Under the pieces are notes generated by a model that saw only the letters and a program-made list of their open reading frames with translations, was not told the origin of the DNA and ran no database searches. From NCBI GenBank assembly GCA_020050965.1, contig JAGVJV010000055.1, positions 1 through 8,967 of the forward strand: 8,967 bases of DNA, written 5' to 3'. Both the position numbers and the translations under genes were made by a program. This stretch comes from Parachlamydiales bacterium (GTDB lineage Bacteria > Chlamydiota > Chlamydiia > Chlamydiales > Rhabdochlamydiaceae). Shown here in pieces: positions 1 through 7,375 of the stretch; positions within the stretch are counted from its first letter, which is position 1, and each line of letters starts with the position of its first letter.

Positions 1-223
1 GTCTGAGCCTTTTGAGCGGGGTTGGTATGCCTCCCCTCTTGGCTACATCAGCCAGTCTCAAGCCGAATTTGCAGTTGGAATTCGTTCGGCTCTGATCAAA
101 GAAAATAGGCTGAATCTTTTTGCGGGAACTGGTATTGTTTCCGGTTCTATCCCCCAGAATGAGTGGGAGGAACTCGAACATAAAACGTCTCTTTGGAGGA
201 ATCTGTGCAAAGCGGCAACTTAA
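1..223 (+). CDS. menF: Isochorismate synthase MenF, C-terminal 73 residues (5' end outside window)
   Basis: This reading frame (codons begin at base 2) is open from the left edge to TAA at 221-223 and gives the last 73 residues of a chorismate-binding-family enzyme. MenF isomerises chorismate to isochorismate with Mg2+ in the cytoplasm, the entry step of classical menaquinone synthesis. What is seen: the family's C-terminal signature in order, ERGWYASPLGY, then EFAVGIRSAL, then LFAGTGIVSGS, then EWEELEHK. The RGWYA block, the IRSA block, the AGxGIVxGS block and the EWxExxxK block are the usual chorismate-pocket and Mg2+-site elements of MenF, EntC and related enzymes. MenF rather than EntC or salicylate synthase is chosen because menD follows directly, overlapping by 19 bases (205-223). 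The N-terminal part, start codon and promoter lie to the left and cannot be judged. Confidence 0.93.
   Translation, partial: SEPFERGWYASPLGYISQSQAEFAVGIRSALIKENRLNLFAGTGIVSGSIPQNEWEELEHKTSLWRNLCKAAT
195..200 (+). promoter_or_regulatory. Ribosome binding site of menD (GGAGGA)
   Basis: GGAGGA lies four bases before GTG at 205 and inside the end of menF. It decides the start of menD: the frame also offers TTG at 193, but that codon overlaps the Shine-Dalgarno sequence itself and has none of its own upstream. The site is a strong match to the anti-Shine-Dalgarno sequence, so MenD translation need not depend only on coupling to menF. Confidence 0.8.
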
Positions 224-1854
224 CCTCAATTTGGGGCAAAACCATCATCGATCAGCTCATTGCACAAGGAGTTTCCTATTTTTGCCTCTCCCCGGGCTCT
301 CGTTCAACACCTTTCGCTTTGGCAGTAGCCGAGCATCCTGGTGCGACTACTTTTGTCCACTTTGACGAACGGGGAACCGCTTTCCACGCACTCGGATATG
401 CAAAAGCCACAGGAAAACCTGCCGCCATGATCGTCACATCTGGAACGGCTCTGGGAAACCTATTGCCGGCGATCATGGAAGCTAAATATGCCCATGTCCC
501 ATTGATTTTGCTCACCTCTGACAGGCCGGTAGAGCTGCGCGATGTGACGGCGAATCAGACTTGCGATCAGCTCAAGATTTTTTCCGATTATGTGAACTAC
601 TTCTTCGACCTTTCTAGCCCAAGCACAGCTCTGCCGCAAAACTTTCTGGCGACGACTGTTGCGCAGATGGTCAACCGATCGATGTATCCAAACAAAGGGC
701 CGGTGCATTTGAATTGCCCTTTCCCCGAGCCCTTTTTTGATGAAATTTCTCCTCAACCTTTAAAGATGAACTCAACAACCTATACGCTCCCCGAGGCCCA
801 TTTAAGCCAAGAGAATGTGGAACTTTGGGCTAAAACTTTAGGAGAAATTGATAGAGGAATCATCATCATCGGTGCAAATGGAAGCTGCACTGCGGTCGAT
901 CAGCTTTCAGAGAAACTGGGCTGGCCCATTTTTGCCGATATCAACTCATCGCACCGCCATCTTGCCACTCACCGCTCGATCCCCTACTACCACCACATCC
1001 TGAAATCGCTGCCCGACCTCAAAGCCGATGCCATTCTCCACTTTGGGGATGCTTATGTTTCTAAAGTCCTCCTTCAATGGAGCGCGCAGCAAAAAAGGGT
1101 CATCCATGTGGCCAGCCATCCCAAACGGGTCGATCCGCTCCACTGTGTCACCGATCGGATTATTTGCGATCCTCAGTTCTTTTGCAGTAGTGTTGCCGGC
1201 CGCCTAGTAGCAAAACAGGGCTGGTTTGATGAGTGGGTAGAAATGGCAACTCCGGCAATTGAGGGTGGAAACCTTACTGAGCCGGGAGTGATTAAAGAAC
1301 TGGAAAAGGTCGACACCCCCCTCTTTTTCGCCAATAGCATGCCGATTCGCGATGCCGAGATGTTCTTTTTTCCCCGTACCCCGCGTGGCCCTATTTTCGC
1401 CAACCGAGGGCTCTCTGGAATCGACGGAAATATTGCCACTTGTGCAGGTATAGCAAATCAAATGCCATTAATCGGTGTAGTGGGCGATCAAACTTTCCTG
1501 CACGACCTCAATTCCCTTGCACAACTTAAAAAGACCAAGCACCCGGTCAAGCTCATTGTGATCAACAATGGCGGGGGAGGCATCTTTTCCTTCTTAAGCA
1601 TCGGAGAGCGCAAAGAACTGCTCGACACCTACTTTGCGGCAGCGCATGAGCTGAAATTTGAAAAAGCTGCTGAACTATTTGGTCTGCCTTATGAGAATCC
1701 GAAAACAACTGAAGAACTGGGTGCAATCTTGAAAAAAGAGGGCTCTTGTCTTATCGAGGTGCACACGAATAGAGAAGAAAATCTCGCTCTTCACAAACAG
1801 ATCGACAACCAAGTTAAGCAACAATTATGCTCCTCTTCCTGCACGGTTTCTTAG
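205..1854 (+). CDS. menD: 2-succinyl-5-enolpyruvyl-6-hydroxy-3-cyclohexene-1-carboxylate synthase MenD
   Basis: MenD is a thiamine-diphosphate enzyme that adds succinic semialdehyde (from 2-oxoglutarate) to isochorismate, giving SEPHCHC with loss of CO2. The product has 549 residues from GTG at 205, the usual family length. Three domains are readable: PYR (about 1-185), central (about 195-335) and PP (about 355-549). With this start the N-terminal landmarks fall on the E. coli numbers: R33 in SPGSRSTP, the catalytic ThDP glutamate E55 in HFDERG, R107 in TSDRP and Q118 in ANQT. Further on are K287, S378 with R382, R401 in NRGLSGIDG, the ThDP/Mg motif beginning G427-D428 and closing at N454-N455, and GGGIFSF (457-463). 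That number-for-number agreement supports GTG 205 as the true start. The gene overlaps menF by 19 bases and menH by 28. No damage was seen; function is very likely intact. Confidence 0.97.
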   Translation: MQSGNLTSIWGKTIIDQLIAQGVSYFCLSPGSRSTPFALAVAEHPGATTFVHFDERGTAFHALGYAKATGKPAAMIVTSGTALGNLLPAIMEAKYAHVPLILLTSDRPVELRDVTANQTCDQLKIFSDYVNYFFDLSSPSTALPQNFLATTVAQMVNRSMYPNKGPVHLNCPFPEPFFDEISPQPLKMNSTTYTLPEAHLSQENVELWAKTLGEIDRGIIIIGANGSCTAVDQLSEKLGWPIFADINSSHRHLATHRSIPYYHHILKSLPDLKADAILHFGDAYVSKVLLQWSAQQKRVIHVASHPKRVDPLHCVTDRIICDPQFFCSSVAGRLVAKQGWFDEWVEMATPAIEGGNLTEPGVIKELEKVDTPLFFANSMPIRDAEMFFFPRTPRGPIFANRGLSGIDGNIATCAGIANQMPLIGVVGDQTFLHDLNSLAQLKKTKHPVKLIVINNGGGGIFSFLSIGERKELLDTYFAAAHELKFEKAAELFGLPYENPKTTEELGAILKKEGSCLIEVHTNREENLALHKQIDNQVKQQLCSSSCTVS

Positions 1855-2495
1855 GGCAAAAAGAGGACTGGGAGCCTCTCATCCAGCTACTTCCCTGCGA
1901 CTGTTGCTGTATCGATCTTCCCTATGAAGAGAGTGATATCCCTCTCGCCATTCAAAAGGAGTTTCCCCAAGCCAAAATGGTGATCGGATATTCGGCCGGC
2001 GGAAGAATCGCGCTCGAATTAAAATCTCGTTTCCCAAAAAGCTATGGACGCATTATCGCCCTCTCTGCTCATCCAGGGTTGCAAAACGACGAAGAAAAAA
2101 AAGCTCGCTGGAAAATCGACCAAGAATGGATCTCTCTACTCAAGACAGCCCCGTTTGAAGAGTTCCTAGAAAAATGGTATGACCAAGAGTTATTCCGCAC
2201 TCTAAAAAAACACCCTCAATTTCCCATCATTTTCTCACGCCGCGCTGCACAAAATCCATCCCATCTTGCTCATTTTTTAGAGCGGTATAGCATTGCCAAA
2301 AAAAACGCTCCAGAGATAGATCCACGAACGATTTTCATTTCTGGCAAAGAAGACTTGAAATATGTGGCCCTTTATCATAGAATATTGCCTAAGTTAAATT
2401 TTTTCACTGTTGAAAATGCAGGACACGCAGTCCATTTGGAAAATCCAGTCGGATGTGCAGAGATCATAAAAGGAGCCCTTGATGACCACTATTGA
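1827..2495 (+). CDS. menH: 2-succinyl-6-hydroxy-2,4-cyclohexadiene-1-carboxylate synthase MenH (alpha/beta hydrolase)
   Basis: MenH removes pyruvate from SEPHCHC to give SHCHC, the step between MenD and MenC. The 222-residue product has the alpha/beta-hydrolase triad: nucleophile S56 in the elbow GYSAGGR (the MenH form is GYSxGGR), acid D176 in ISGKED, and H200 in ENAGHAVHLENP. The oxyanion motif HGFLG sits at residues 6-10, and the arginine-rich stretch around R138-R139 is placed like the substrate-binding arginines of MenH. The protein is about 30 residues shorter than the E. coli enzyme (252) and starts directly at the strand before HGF. A stop codon at 1815-1817 rules out an upstream start in this frame, so the short N-terminus is real unless there is a frameshift. 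There is no clear Shine-Dalgarno sequence; ATG 1827 lies 28 bases inside menD, suggesting translational coupling. Other alpha/beta hydrolases share the fold, but the context and the elbow make MenH the best call. Confidence 0.92.
   Translation: MLLFLHGFLGQKEDWEPLIQLLPCDCCCIDLPYEESDIPLAIQKEFPQAKMVIGYSAGGRIALELKSRFPKSYGRIIALSAHPGLQNDEEKKARWKIDQEWISLLKTAPFEEFLEKWYDQELFRTLKKHPQFPIIFSRRAAQNPSHLAHFLERYSIAKKNAPEIDPRTIFISGKEDLKYVALYHRILPKLNFFTVENAGHAVHLENPVGCAEIIKGALDDHY
2469..2475 (+). promoter_or_regulatory. Ribosome binding site of menB (AAAGGAG)
   Basis: AAAGGAG ends six bases before ATG at 2482, an ideal distance. It favours that ATG over the in-frame TTG at 2479, which would be only three bases away. 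The site lies inside the end of menH. Confidence 0.8.
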
Positions 2496-3324
2496 ACAGA
2501 CAGTTCCCCAATTCACATGGACCGAGGTGAAAAAATTTCAGGACATCAAATACCACAAAATGGGTGGAATCGCCAAGATCACCATCAATCGTCCAGAAGT
2601 GCGCAATGCTTTCCGCCCCGTCACCGTCGATGAGATGGCAGTAGCCCTTTTAGATGCCCGCATGGATGAGAAGATTGGCGTCATCATTCTGACAGGCGAA
2701 GGAAAAGAGGCTTTCTGTTCTGGCGGAGATCAGCGAATCCGCGGCGATGCTGGCTACACCGATGGACTCGGCATGGATCGTCTCAACGTACTCGATTTGC
2801 AAAAACAGATCCGCTCTTGTCCAAAACCGGTCATTGCGATGGTGGCAGGCTATGCGATCGGCGGCGGCCATGTGCTGCACGTGATCTGCGATTTGACGAT
2901 CTGCGCCGATAATGCGATTTTTGGACAGACTGGCCCAAAAGTAGGATCATTCGATGGTGGCTTTGGAGCGGGATATCTTGCCCGAATCGTCGGGCAGAAA
3001 AAAGCGCGCGAAATTTGGTTCATGTGCGGCAGATACAATGCCCAGGAAGCACTAGAAATGGGCCTAGTCAATGCGGTGGTCCCCTATGAAGATCTGGAAA
3101 AAACGACCCTTGAATGGTGTGAGCAAATGCTCGAGCATTCGCCGCTTGCACTCCGCTGCTTGAAATCTGCTTTCAATGCCGATTGCGATGGACTTTCGGG
3201 AGTGCAGGAGCTTGCAGGAAATGCAACACTTCTCTACTACATGTCCGAAGAGGCCAAAGAAGGGCACCGCGCATTTCTCAAAAAACAGAAACCCGACTTT
3301 TCTAAATTCCCTAAACGGCCATGA
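2482..3324 (+). CDS. menB: 1,4-dihydroxy-2-naphthoyl-CoA synthase MenB
   Basis: MenB is a crotonase-fold enzyme that closes the second ring of OSB-CoA by intramolecular Claisen condensation to give DHNA-CoA. The product is 280 residues from ATG 2482. It matches the well-known E. coli-type protein closely over its whole length: the CoA-site block around SGGDQRIRGD (80-89), oxyanion-hole glycines in AGYAIGGGH (122-130), FGQTGPKVGSFDGG (147-160), and the C-terminal signature PDFSKFPKRP. Catalytic residues visible by alignment are S156, D158 and Y253 (S161, D163 and Y258 in E. coli, a constant offset of five). G151 in QTG marks a type I MenB, the class that uses bound bicarbonate as its base. Start choice rests on the ribosome site at 2469-2475. 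It overlaps menH by 14 bases and its stop overlaps the menA start as ATGA. Confidence 0.98.
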   Translation: MTTIEQTVPQFTWTEVKKFQDIKYHKMGGIAKITINRPEVRNAFRPVTVDEMAVALLDARMDEKIGVIILTGEGKEAFCSGGDQRIRGDAGYTDGLGMDRLNVLDLQKQIRSCPKPVIAMVAGYAIGGGHVLHVICDLTICADNAIFGQTGPKVGSFDGGFGAGYLARIVGQKKAREIWFMCGRYNAQEALEMGLVNAVVPYEDLEKTTLEWCEQMLEHSPLALRCLKSAFNADCDGLSGVQELAGNATLLYYMSEEAKEGHRAFLKKQKPDFSKFPKRP

Positions 3325-4181
3325 GAAATATTCTGCTCAGCTTTAGACCAAAAACGTTGTTCGCAGCGATCAGTCCAATCTGCATTGGCACTGCGATGGC
3401 AGCTCATCAGGGAAGTTTTCATTTCTGGGTTCTTCTTTTCACCCTTTTAACCGGCCTAGGCATCCAAATCTCCACTAATGTCGCTAACGATTTGTTCGAC
3501 TTTCTCAAAGGGGCCGATACAGCTGCCAGAAAAGGGCCAGTCCGGGTGACAGCGAGCGGCCTCATGAGCGTTGCCCAAATGAAGCTTCTCACATTTGCGG
3601 TGCTCTTATTCACGGCAGTTTGCGGCAGCGTCCTGATTTTTCGCGGTGGATGGGTCATTTCAATTCTAGTTGCCCTCGCCCTGCTCTGCGCTGTAGGCTA
3701 TACTGCAGGCCCCTTTTCTCTGGCTTACTTAGGGCTTAGCGAATTCTTCGTTTTGATCTTTTTTGGACCTGTCGCCACCGGATGCACTTACTATTTGCAA
3801 ACTCTAGAACTATCGCGTGCTGCCTTCATCGCTGGGCTTGCTCCAGGACTTTTCTCCTGCGCAATTCTGGTCATTAACCACCTGCGCGATGTGGAAGAAG
3901 ATCGGATAGCTGGCCGAAAAAACCTCATCTGCCGCTTTGGGACCGCATTTGGCAAATGGGAATATGCCATCGCCCTCTTTGCAGGACTCCTAATTCCTCT
4001 TTACTTTCATGAAAAGCATCTTTTGCAACTCCTCTGCTCCCTCTGTTTAATTCCTGGTGCGCTCCTTGTTCGAATAGTCATGAAGAATAAAGATTCTCAC
4101 ACCTACAATTTACTGCTTGCAAATACAGGTAAATTCTTATTTCTCTACTCAACCATCTTTTCAATTGGTTACATTCTATGA
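3321..4181 (+). CDS. menA: 1,4-dihydroxy-2-naphthoate prenyltransferase MenA (UbiA family)
   Basis: MenA is an integral membrane enzyme that joins the polyprenyl chain to DHNA, releasing CO2 and giving demethylmenaquinone. The 286-residue product is hydrophobic, with roughly eight or nine membrane segments. It begins with the MenA-type sequence SFRPKTLFAAISP (7-19). The two polyprenyl-diphosphate/Mg2+ motifs of the UbiA superfamily are present: NDLFDFLKGAD (56-66; D57, D60, D66) and NHLRDVEEDRIAGRKN (186-201; D190, D194). The extra aspartate of the first motif and the RPKTL start are characteristic of MenA rather than UbiA. ATG 3321 overlaps the menB stop by four bases (ATGA), a standard coupling junction, and the 3' end overlaps menC in the same way. 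The chain length added cannot be read from sequence. In E. coli menA is not part of the men operon; here it lies between menB and menC. Confidence 0.95.
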   Translation: MRNILLSFRPKTLFAAISPICIGTAMAAHQGSFHFWVLLFTLLTGLGIQISTNVANDLFDFLKGADTAARKGPVRVTASGLMSVAQMKLLTFAVLLFTAVCGSVLIFRGGWVISILVALALLCAVGYTAGPFSLAYLGLSEFFVLIFFGPVATGCTYYLQTLELSRAAFIAGLAPGLFSCAILVINHLRDVEEDRIAGRKNLICRFGTAFGKWEYAIALFAGLLIPLYFHEKHLLQLLCSLCLIPGALLVRIVMKNKDSHTYNLLLANTGKFLFLYSTIFSIGYIL

Positions 4182-5086
4182 TTATTAAAAGTTTGAAATT
4201 TCAACCCTTTCTTATTGATAGCTGCTGCTTGCGCAGAGGGATCTTGCTCCAACTTTCCCGAGAAGATGGAAAAATAGCTACTGCCGAAATCTCTCCCCTT
4301 CCCGGCTATAGCACTGAGACCCTCGACGAGGCTTTGCAGCAATTGCAAAAGATCTCTAAAAAACTGCTCACCACCTGGTGGACGAAACAGGCTCTCCACA
4401 ATTTAGACAACCTCGGACTCTGCTCCTCCGTCTACTTTGGAGTCGAATCGGCCCTATTCGATCTGCTTGAGCCCCCCGTCGAAACACCCCCCTGTCTAAA
4501 ATATGCGCTCCTCTTCGGCTCTCCCGATGAGATTCTGCACCGTGCTGATGAAGTCTATGAAGAAGGCTATGTTAAAGCAAAAATCAAATTGGGTCATTTC
4601 AATCTCTCCTCAGCCATCGATCTAGTCGACAAATTGAGAGACCGATTTCAATTGCGTCTTGATCTCAATCGGAAATGGAAGACCGCCGACTCCCTTGCCT
4701 TTTGCCAGCGCTATCCACAAGACCATTTTGATTATATCGAAGAGCCCACCTCCACCCCCAAAGACCTCATCCATTTCCCCTACCCCTTCGCCCTTGATGA
4801 AACCCTGCGCGACCACAAAGATCTGACTCCCTTTTTGAAGTCCGAGCACTTAAAAGCCCTCATCATCAAGCCCACCATGGCCTACCCCTTTACCCACCTA
4901 CTGAATTTAGGCGTGCCCGTCGTCCTTACCAGCAGTTTTGAAAGCCCTATCGGCATCGCCCAAATAGAAAGACTGATCTACCGTTTAGGACTGCAAAATA
5001 GCTACCATGGGCTCGACACCCTTCGTTACTTCGAGAACAAAAATGATACCTTGTCCTGTTGCGAGCTGGAAACAGCAACGTCCTGA
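4178..5086 (+). CDS. menC: o-Succinylbenzoate synthase MenC (enolase superfamily)
   Basis: MenC dehydrates SHCHC to o-succinylbenzoate. The 302-residue product has an N-terminal capping domain (about 1-100) and a barrel domain carrying the full enolase-superfamily set. These are the catalytic KxK lysines K135 and K137 in KAKIKLG, metal ligands D162 in LDLNRKW, the glutamate of IEEP (E188/E189) and D207 in ALDET, and the second catalytic lysine K231 in IIKPTM. They are followed by SSFESPIG (252-259) and HGLDTLRYF (277-285), typical of OSB synthases. No catalytic residue is missing. The start is the ATGA junction with menA at 4178. The last 15 codons, coding for the tail after RYF, are also read in another frame as the first codons of menE (5043-5086). 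An N-succinylamino-acid racemase would share the motifs, but the operon settles the role. Confidence 0.96.
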   Translation: MIIKSLKFQPFLIDSCCLRRGILLQLSREDGKIATAEISPLPGYSTETLDEALQQLQKISKKLLTTWWTKQALHNLDNLGLCSSVYFGVESALFDLLEPPVETPPCLKYALLFGSPDEILHRADEVYEEGYVKAKIKLGHFNLSSAIDLVDKLRDRFQLRLDLNRKWKTADSLAFCQRYPQDHFDYIEEPTSTPKDLIHFPYPFALDETLRDHKDLTPFLKSEHLKALIIKPTMAYPFTHLLNLGVPVVLTSSFESPIGIAQIERLIYRLGLQNSYHGLDTLRYFENKNDTLSCCELETATS

Positions 5087-6275
5087 TGCCCTTGCCCTGC
5101 CAGGGATGACCTATGAAGCATTTGATAGGTTGATTGGACAGCTCTGTTTTAGTCTAAGAGAAATTTCTGAACAGATTTTGGCTTTTGTTCCTGAGCAGTC
5201 GCCCATTGATGTGGCCTTTTTTTTCGCAGCATGGCGGATGAAAAAAGCCGTTTACCCCATCAGTTTTCGACATCCTGAGCAGGCCATCCAAGAGAGACTC
5301 CAACGCACCGGCGCAAAATTAGTGAAGCCAAGCCCCTCTTCATCTGCTTTGGAAATCGACACCATCGATGAAAATAGCCTTGCCACCCTCATCGAAACCT
5401 CCTCGGCGGCCAAAATTGTCTGCCACCGATTTAAGGCTCTACTTACCTCTGCACAAAGCTGTGCTGAAGCCCTCAACCTAAAAATGGGCGACACCTATTG
5501 TTTAAACCTTCCGCTTTTTCATATCTCAGGGATCGCTCTCATGCTGCGCACATTCTGCACCGGAGCCACTATGGTTTTTCCTGATCAATGGAAAGAGGCC
5601 ACCCACATTTCGATGGTGCCGACGCAGCTCTTCCGATTGATCGAAAAACAGGAAAGCTTGCCCAAACTCAAATGTCTGCTCGTCGGAGGCGCCCCCCTTT
5701 CTGCAAACTTATATAAACAAGCCCTCAACCATGGTCTGCCTATTTACTGCAGTTATGGGATGACTGAATCTGCCTCGATGGCTGTACTAAAACCTCCAGG
5801 CAAAAGAGCCGTTATCCTCCCCCACATCGAACTTAAACTCTCCGAGGAGGGTGAAATTTTGCTCAAAGGCCCCTCCCTTTTCGAGCGCTACTTTTGGAAA
5901 GAGTCGATCTGCGACTGGTTCCCTACCCGCGATATTGGAAGGTTCAATGCCCAAAACGAACTGGAAATTGTAGGGCGAAAAGATCGACAATTTATCTCTG
6001 GGGGAGAAAACATCATCCCCGAAGAGATCGAAAAACTATTACTGCAATATCCTGATGTGATAGAAGCTCGAGTCGAACCCGAAGCCGATTTAGAATTTGG
6101 GATGTGCCCGATTGCAAAAATCTACTGTAAAAACGACCTTGAGGAAGATCCGATCCACAATTATTTATCCCTTCATCTTCCTCGCTTCAAAATACCAAAA
6201 AAAATTTTAATATCTATCAATCCTTTTATTACAAAACAAACATCTTTAATAAAAGATATAAATAGATTAAAATAG
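5043..6275 (+). CDS. menE: o-Succinylbenzoate-CoA ligase MenE (altered P-loop)
   Basis: MenE adenylates o-succinylbenzoate with ATP and transfers it to CoA. The 410-residue product belongs to the ANL adenylating family. ATG 5043 is chosen because the product then begins MIPCPVASWKQQRPDALAL, the usual MenE opening. The in-frame ATG at 5007 would add 12 residues that only re-read the conserved HGLDTLRYF region of menC. Visible motifs: LPLFHISG (156-163), VGGAPLS (214-220), SYGMTES (237-243), WFPTRDIG (292-299, TRD as in E. coli MenE), GRKDRQFISGGENIIPEEIE (311-330), ADLEFGMCP (348-356), and a likely C-terminal catalytic lysine K404 in SLIKDINR. The odd point is the A3 phosphate loop: where TSGSTGxPK is expected, residues 119-124 read TSSAAK, about three residues short and without glycines, although the following IVCH and SAQ align normally. 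The last 30 or so codons are strikingly AT-rich. Activity is likely but less certain than for its neighbours. Confidence 0.92.
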   Translation: MIPCPVASWKQQRPDALALPGMTYEAFDRLIGQLCFSLREISEQILAFVPEQSPIDVAFFFAAWRMKKAVYPISFRHPEQAIQERLQRTGAKLVKPSPSSSALEIDTIDENSLATLIETSSAAKIVCHRFKALLTSAQSCAEALNLKMGDTYCLNLPLFHISGIALMLRTFCTGATMVFPDQWKEATHISMVPTQLFRLIEKQESLPKLKCLLVGGAPLSANLYKQALNHGLPIYCSYGMTESASMAVLKPPGKRAVILPHIELKLSEEGEILLKGPSLFERYFWKESICDWFPTRDIGRFNAQNELEIVGRKDRQFISGGENIIPEEIEKLLLQYPDVIEARVEPEADLEFGMCPIAKIYCKNDLEEDPIHNYLSLHLPRFKIPKKILISINPFITKQTSLIKDINRLK

Positions 6276-6280
6276 AATAG

Positions 6281-7375
6281 ATGTCTGCAATTTTAAAAAC
6301 AAATTCAAATAACAATCATTGCGTTGAAGTTGTCTTGACTTCCTTGGATCCCACCAAGAGAAAGCCCATCGATGCAAAAAAGATGGAGTCGATTCGACAA
6401 ATCACAAAAAATTTCTCTTTAACCTCAGCACCCTTTCCTGTTGAAATTTTAGCTTTGAGAATTCAGGATCTTTGCAGTCAAAAAATCGTCGGCACTCTCT
6501 ATGCTAGAGTAATGAATAATGATACACTTTCATTGGATCTGCTTTTTGTTGATGAAGAGAATCGCAACCAAAAAATTGGTTCGAGGCTTTTAGACACAGC
6601 TGAAAACTACGCATATAAATTAAAAGCAAAAAAGATTACTTTGTGCACTTATGATTTCCAAGCACCGGAATTTTATGAGAAAAAGGGGTATAGACGCGTA
6701 TCTCATATTAAAAACGCTCTTGATCATCATTCCATGATTTTTTTAGAGAAAACTCTACAGGAATATTCACCATCTACGACAGATATAGACTTAAAAAATC
6801 TCAAAGTAAAGACCTACTCCAAAGAAAACCTCGACAAAGCAAAAGCGACTAGCCAAATTGCTTTAGAAGGTATTCTCTCTTATAACCATAAGATTTTACA
6901 GGCAGAATCACAAACAGAGAGAGATTTTGTAGAATTTGCATTAGTGCTATGTCGATGCAACCCCAAGAATCAGTTGTTGGCTAAAGCGGCGCCTCGCCTT
7001 CGCCGTAACACTGCGCAGTTTTCCCTCTCTTTAGAAAACAATGATAAGGAACCTCCTGGCCAAATTCCCGATTCCTCAAATTGTTTCGATATAAAAGGCA
7101 CTGTTAAATCCGATCAAATTTTAGGAGTTATAACTGGCTTTTTGGTTACTGGCAGTGAAAATAACGCTATAGTTTTAGATGGCCTTGGATTTAAAAATGA
7201 ATTTGAAAACGATTCAGATATCCATAGAGAGATGTTAGAGGGTTTGGAAGCATTAGGAATTGAACATAAATGTCTAAATCTCCTTCCTTATGACCAGGAA
7301 GTGCAAAAGGCATTCGATCTTTTGGCCTCATCTAAGCGTACACAGCTGACTTTTAGAAGGATCACTTTACTTTGA
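6281..7375 (+). CDS. GNAT-family N-acetyltransferase, probably two GNAT-like domains
   Basis: A 364-residue cytoplasmic protein. Residues about 15-158 form a recognisable GNAT domain: strand 4 and the acetyl-CoA loop in LDLLFVDEENRNQKIGSRLL (residues 85-104; Q97, G100 of the Q/RxxGxG/A loop, with R102 in the final position), then strand 5 ITLCTY (119-124) and motif B APEFYEKKGYRRV (128-140). Residues about 170-364 look like a second, degenerate copy: a helix near 180-205, a strand ILGVITGFLV (280-289), a strand IVLDGLGF (297-304), then a helix and an ending FDLLASSKRTQLTFRRI (345-361) resembling the fish-tail of motif B. It lacks an acetyl-CoA loop. The acetyl acceptor is unknown. ATG 6281 is five bases after menE with no Shine-Dalgarno sequence; M35 (6383) is a possible later start, which would still leave the acetyl-CoA site complete. 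The GC content is far below that of the men genes, suggesting separate ancestry despite the close spacing. Confidence 0.85.
   Translation: MSAILKTNSNNNHCVEVVLTSLDPTKRKPIDAKKMESIRQITKNFSLTSAPFPVEILALRIQDLCSQKIVGTLYARVMNNDTLSLDLLFVDEENRNQKIGSRLLDTAENYAYKLKAKKITLCTYDFQAPEFYEKKGYRRVSHIKNALDHHSMIFLEKTLQEYSPSTTDIDLKNLKVKTYSKENLDKAKATSQIALEGILSYNHKILQAESQTERDFVEFALVLCRCNPKNQLLAKAAPRLRRNTAQFSLSLENNDKEPPGQIPDSSNCFDIKGTVKSDQILGVITGFLVTGSENNAIVLDGLGFKNEFENDSDIHREMLEGLEALGIEHKCLNLLPYDQEVQKAFDLLASSKRTQLTFRRITLL

Noticed and set aside
193..204. TTG start four codons upstream for menD
   Set aside because: It overlaps the GGAGGA ribosome site and has no site of its own; GTG 205 also restores the E. coli residue numbering.
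120..365. 81-residue + strand frame over the menF/menD junction
   Set aside because: It lies over conserved menF and menD coding sequence in a different frame and its translation resembles no protein.
1173..1461. Two - strand frames opposite menD
   Set aside because: They are opposite a highly conserved part of MenD and have no ribosome site or recognisable motif.
5007..5042. ATG 12 codons upstream for menE
   Set aside because: These codons re-read the conserved HGLDTLRYF region of menC and add nothing MenE-like; ATG 5043 gives the usual N-terminus.
6224..6262. Promoter for the acetyltransferase gene inside the end of menE (TATAAA at 6257)
   Set aside because: No -35 box lies at a suitable distance, and such matches are expected by chance in sequence this rich in AT.
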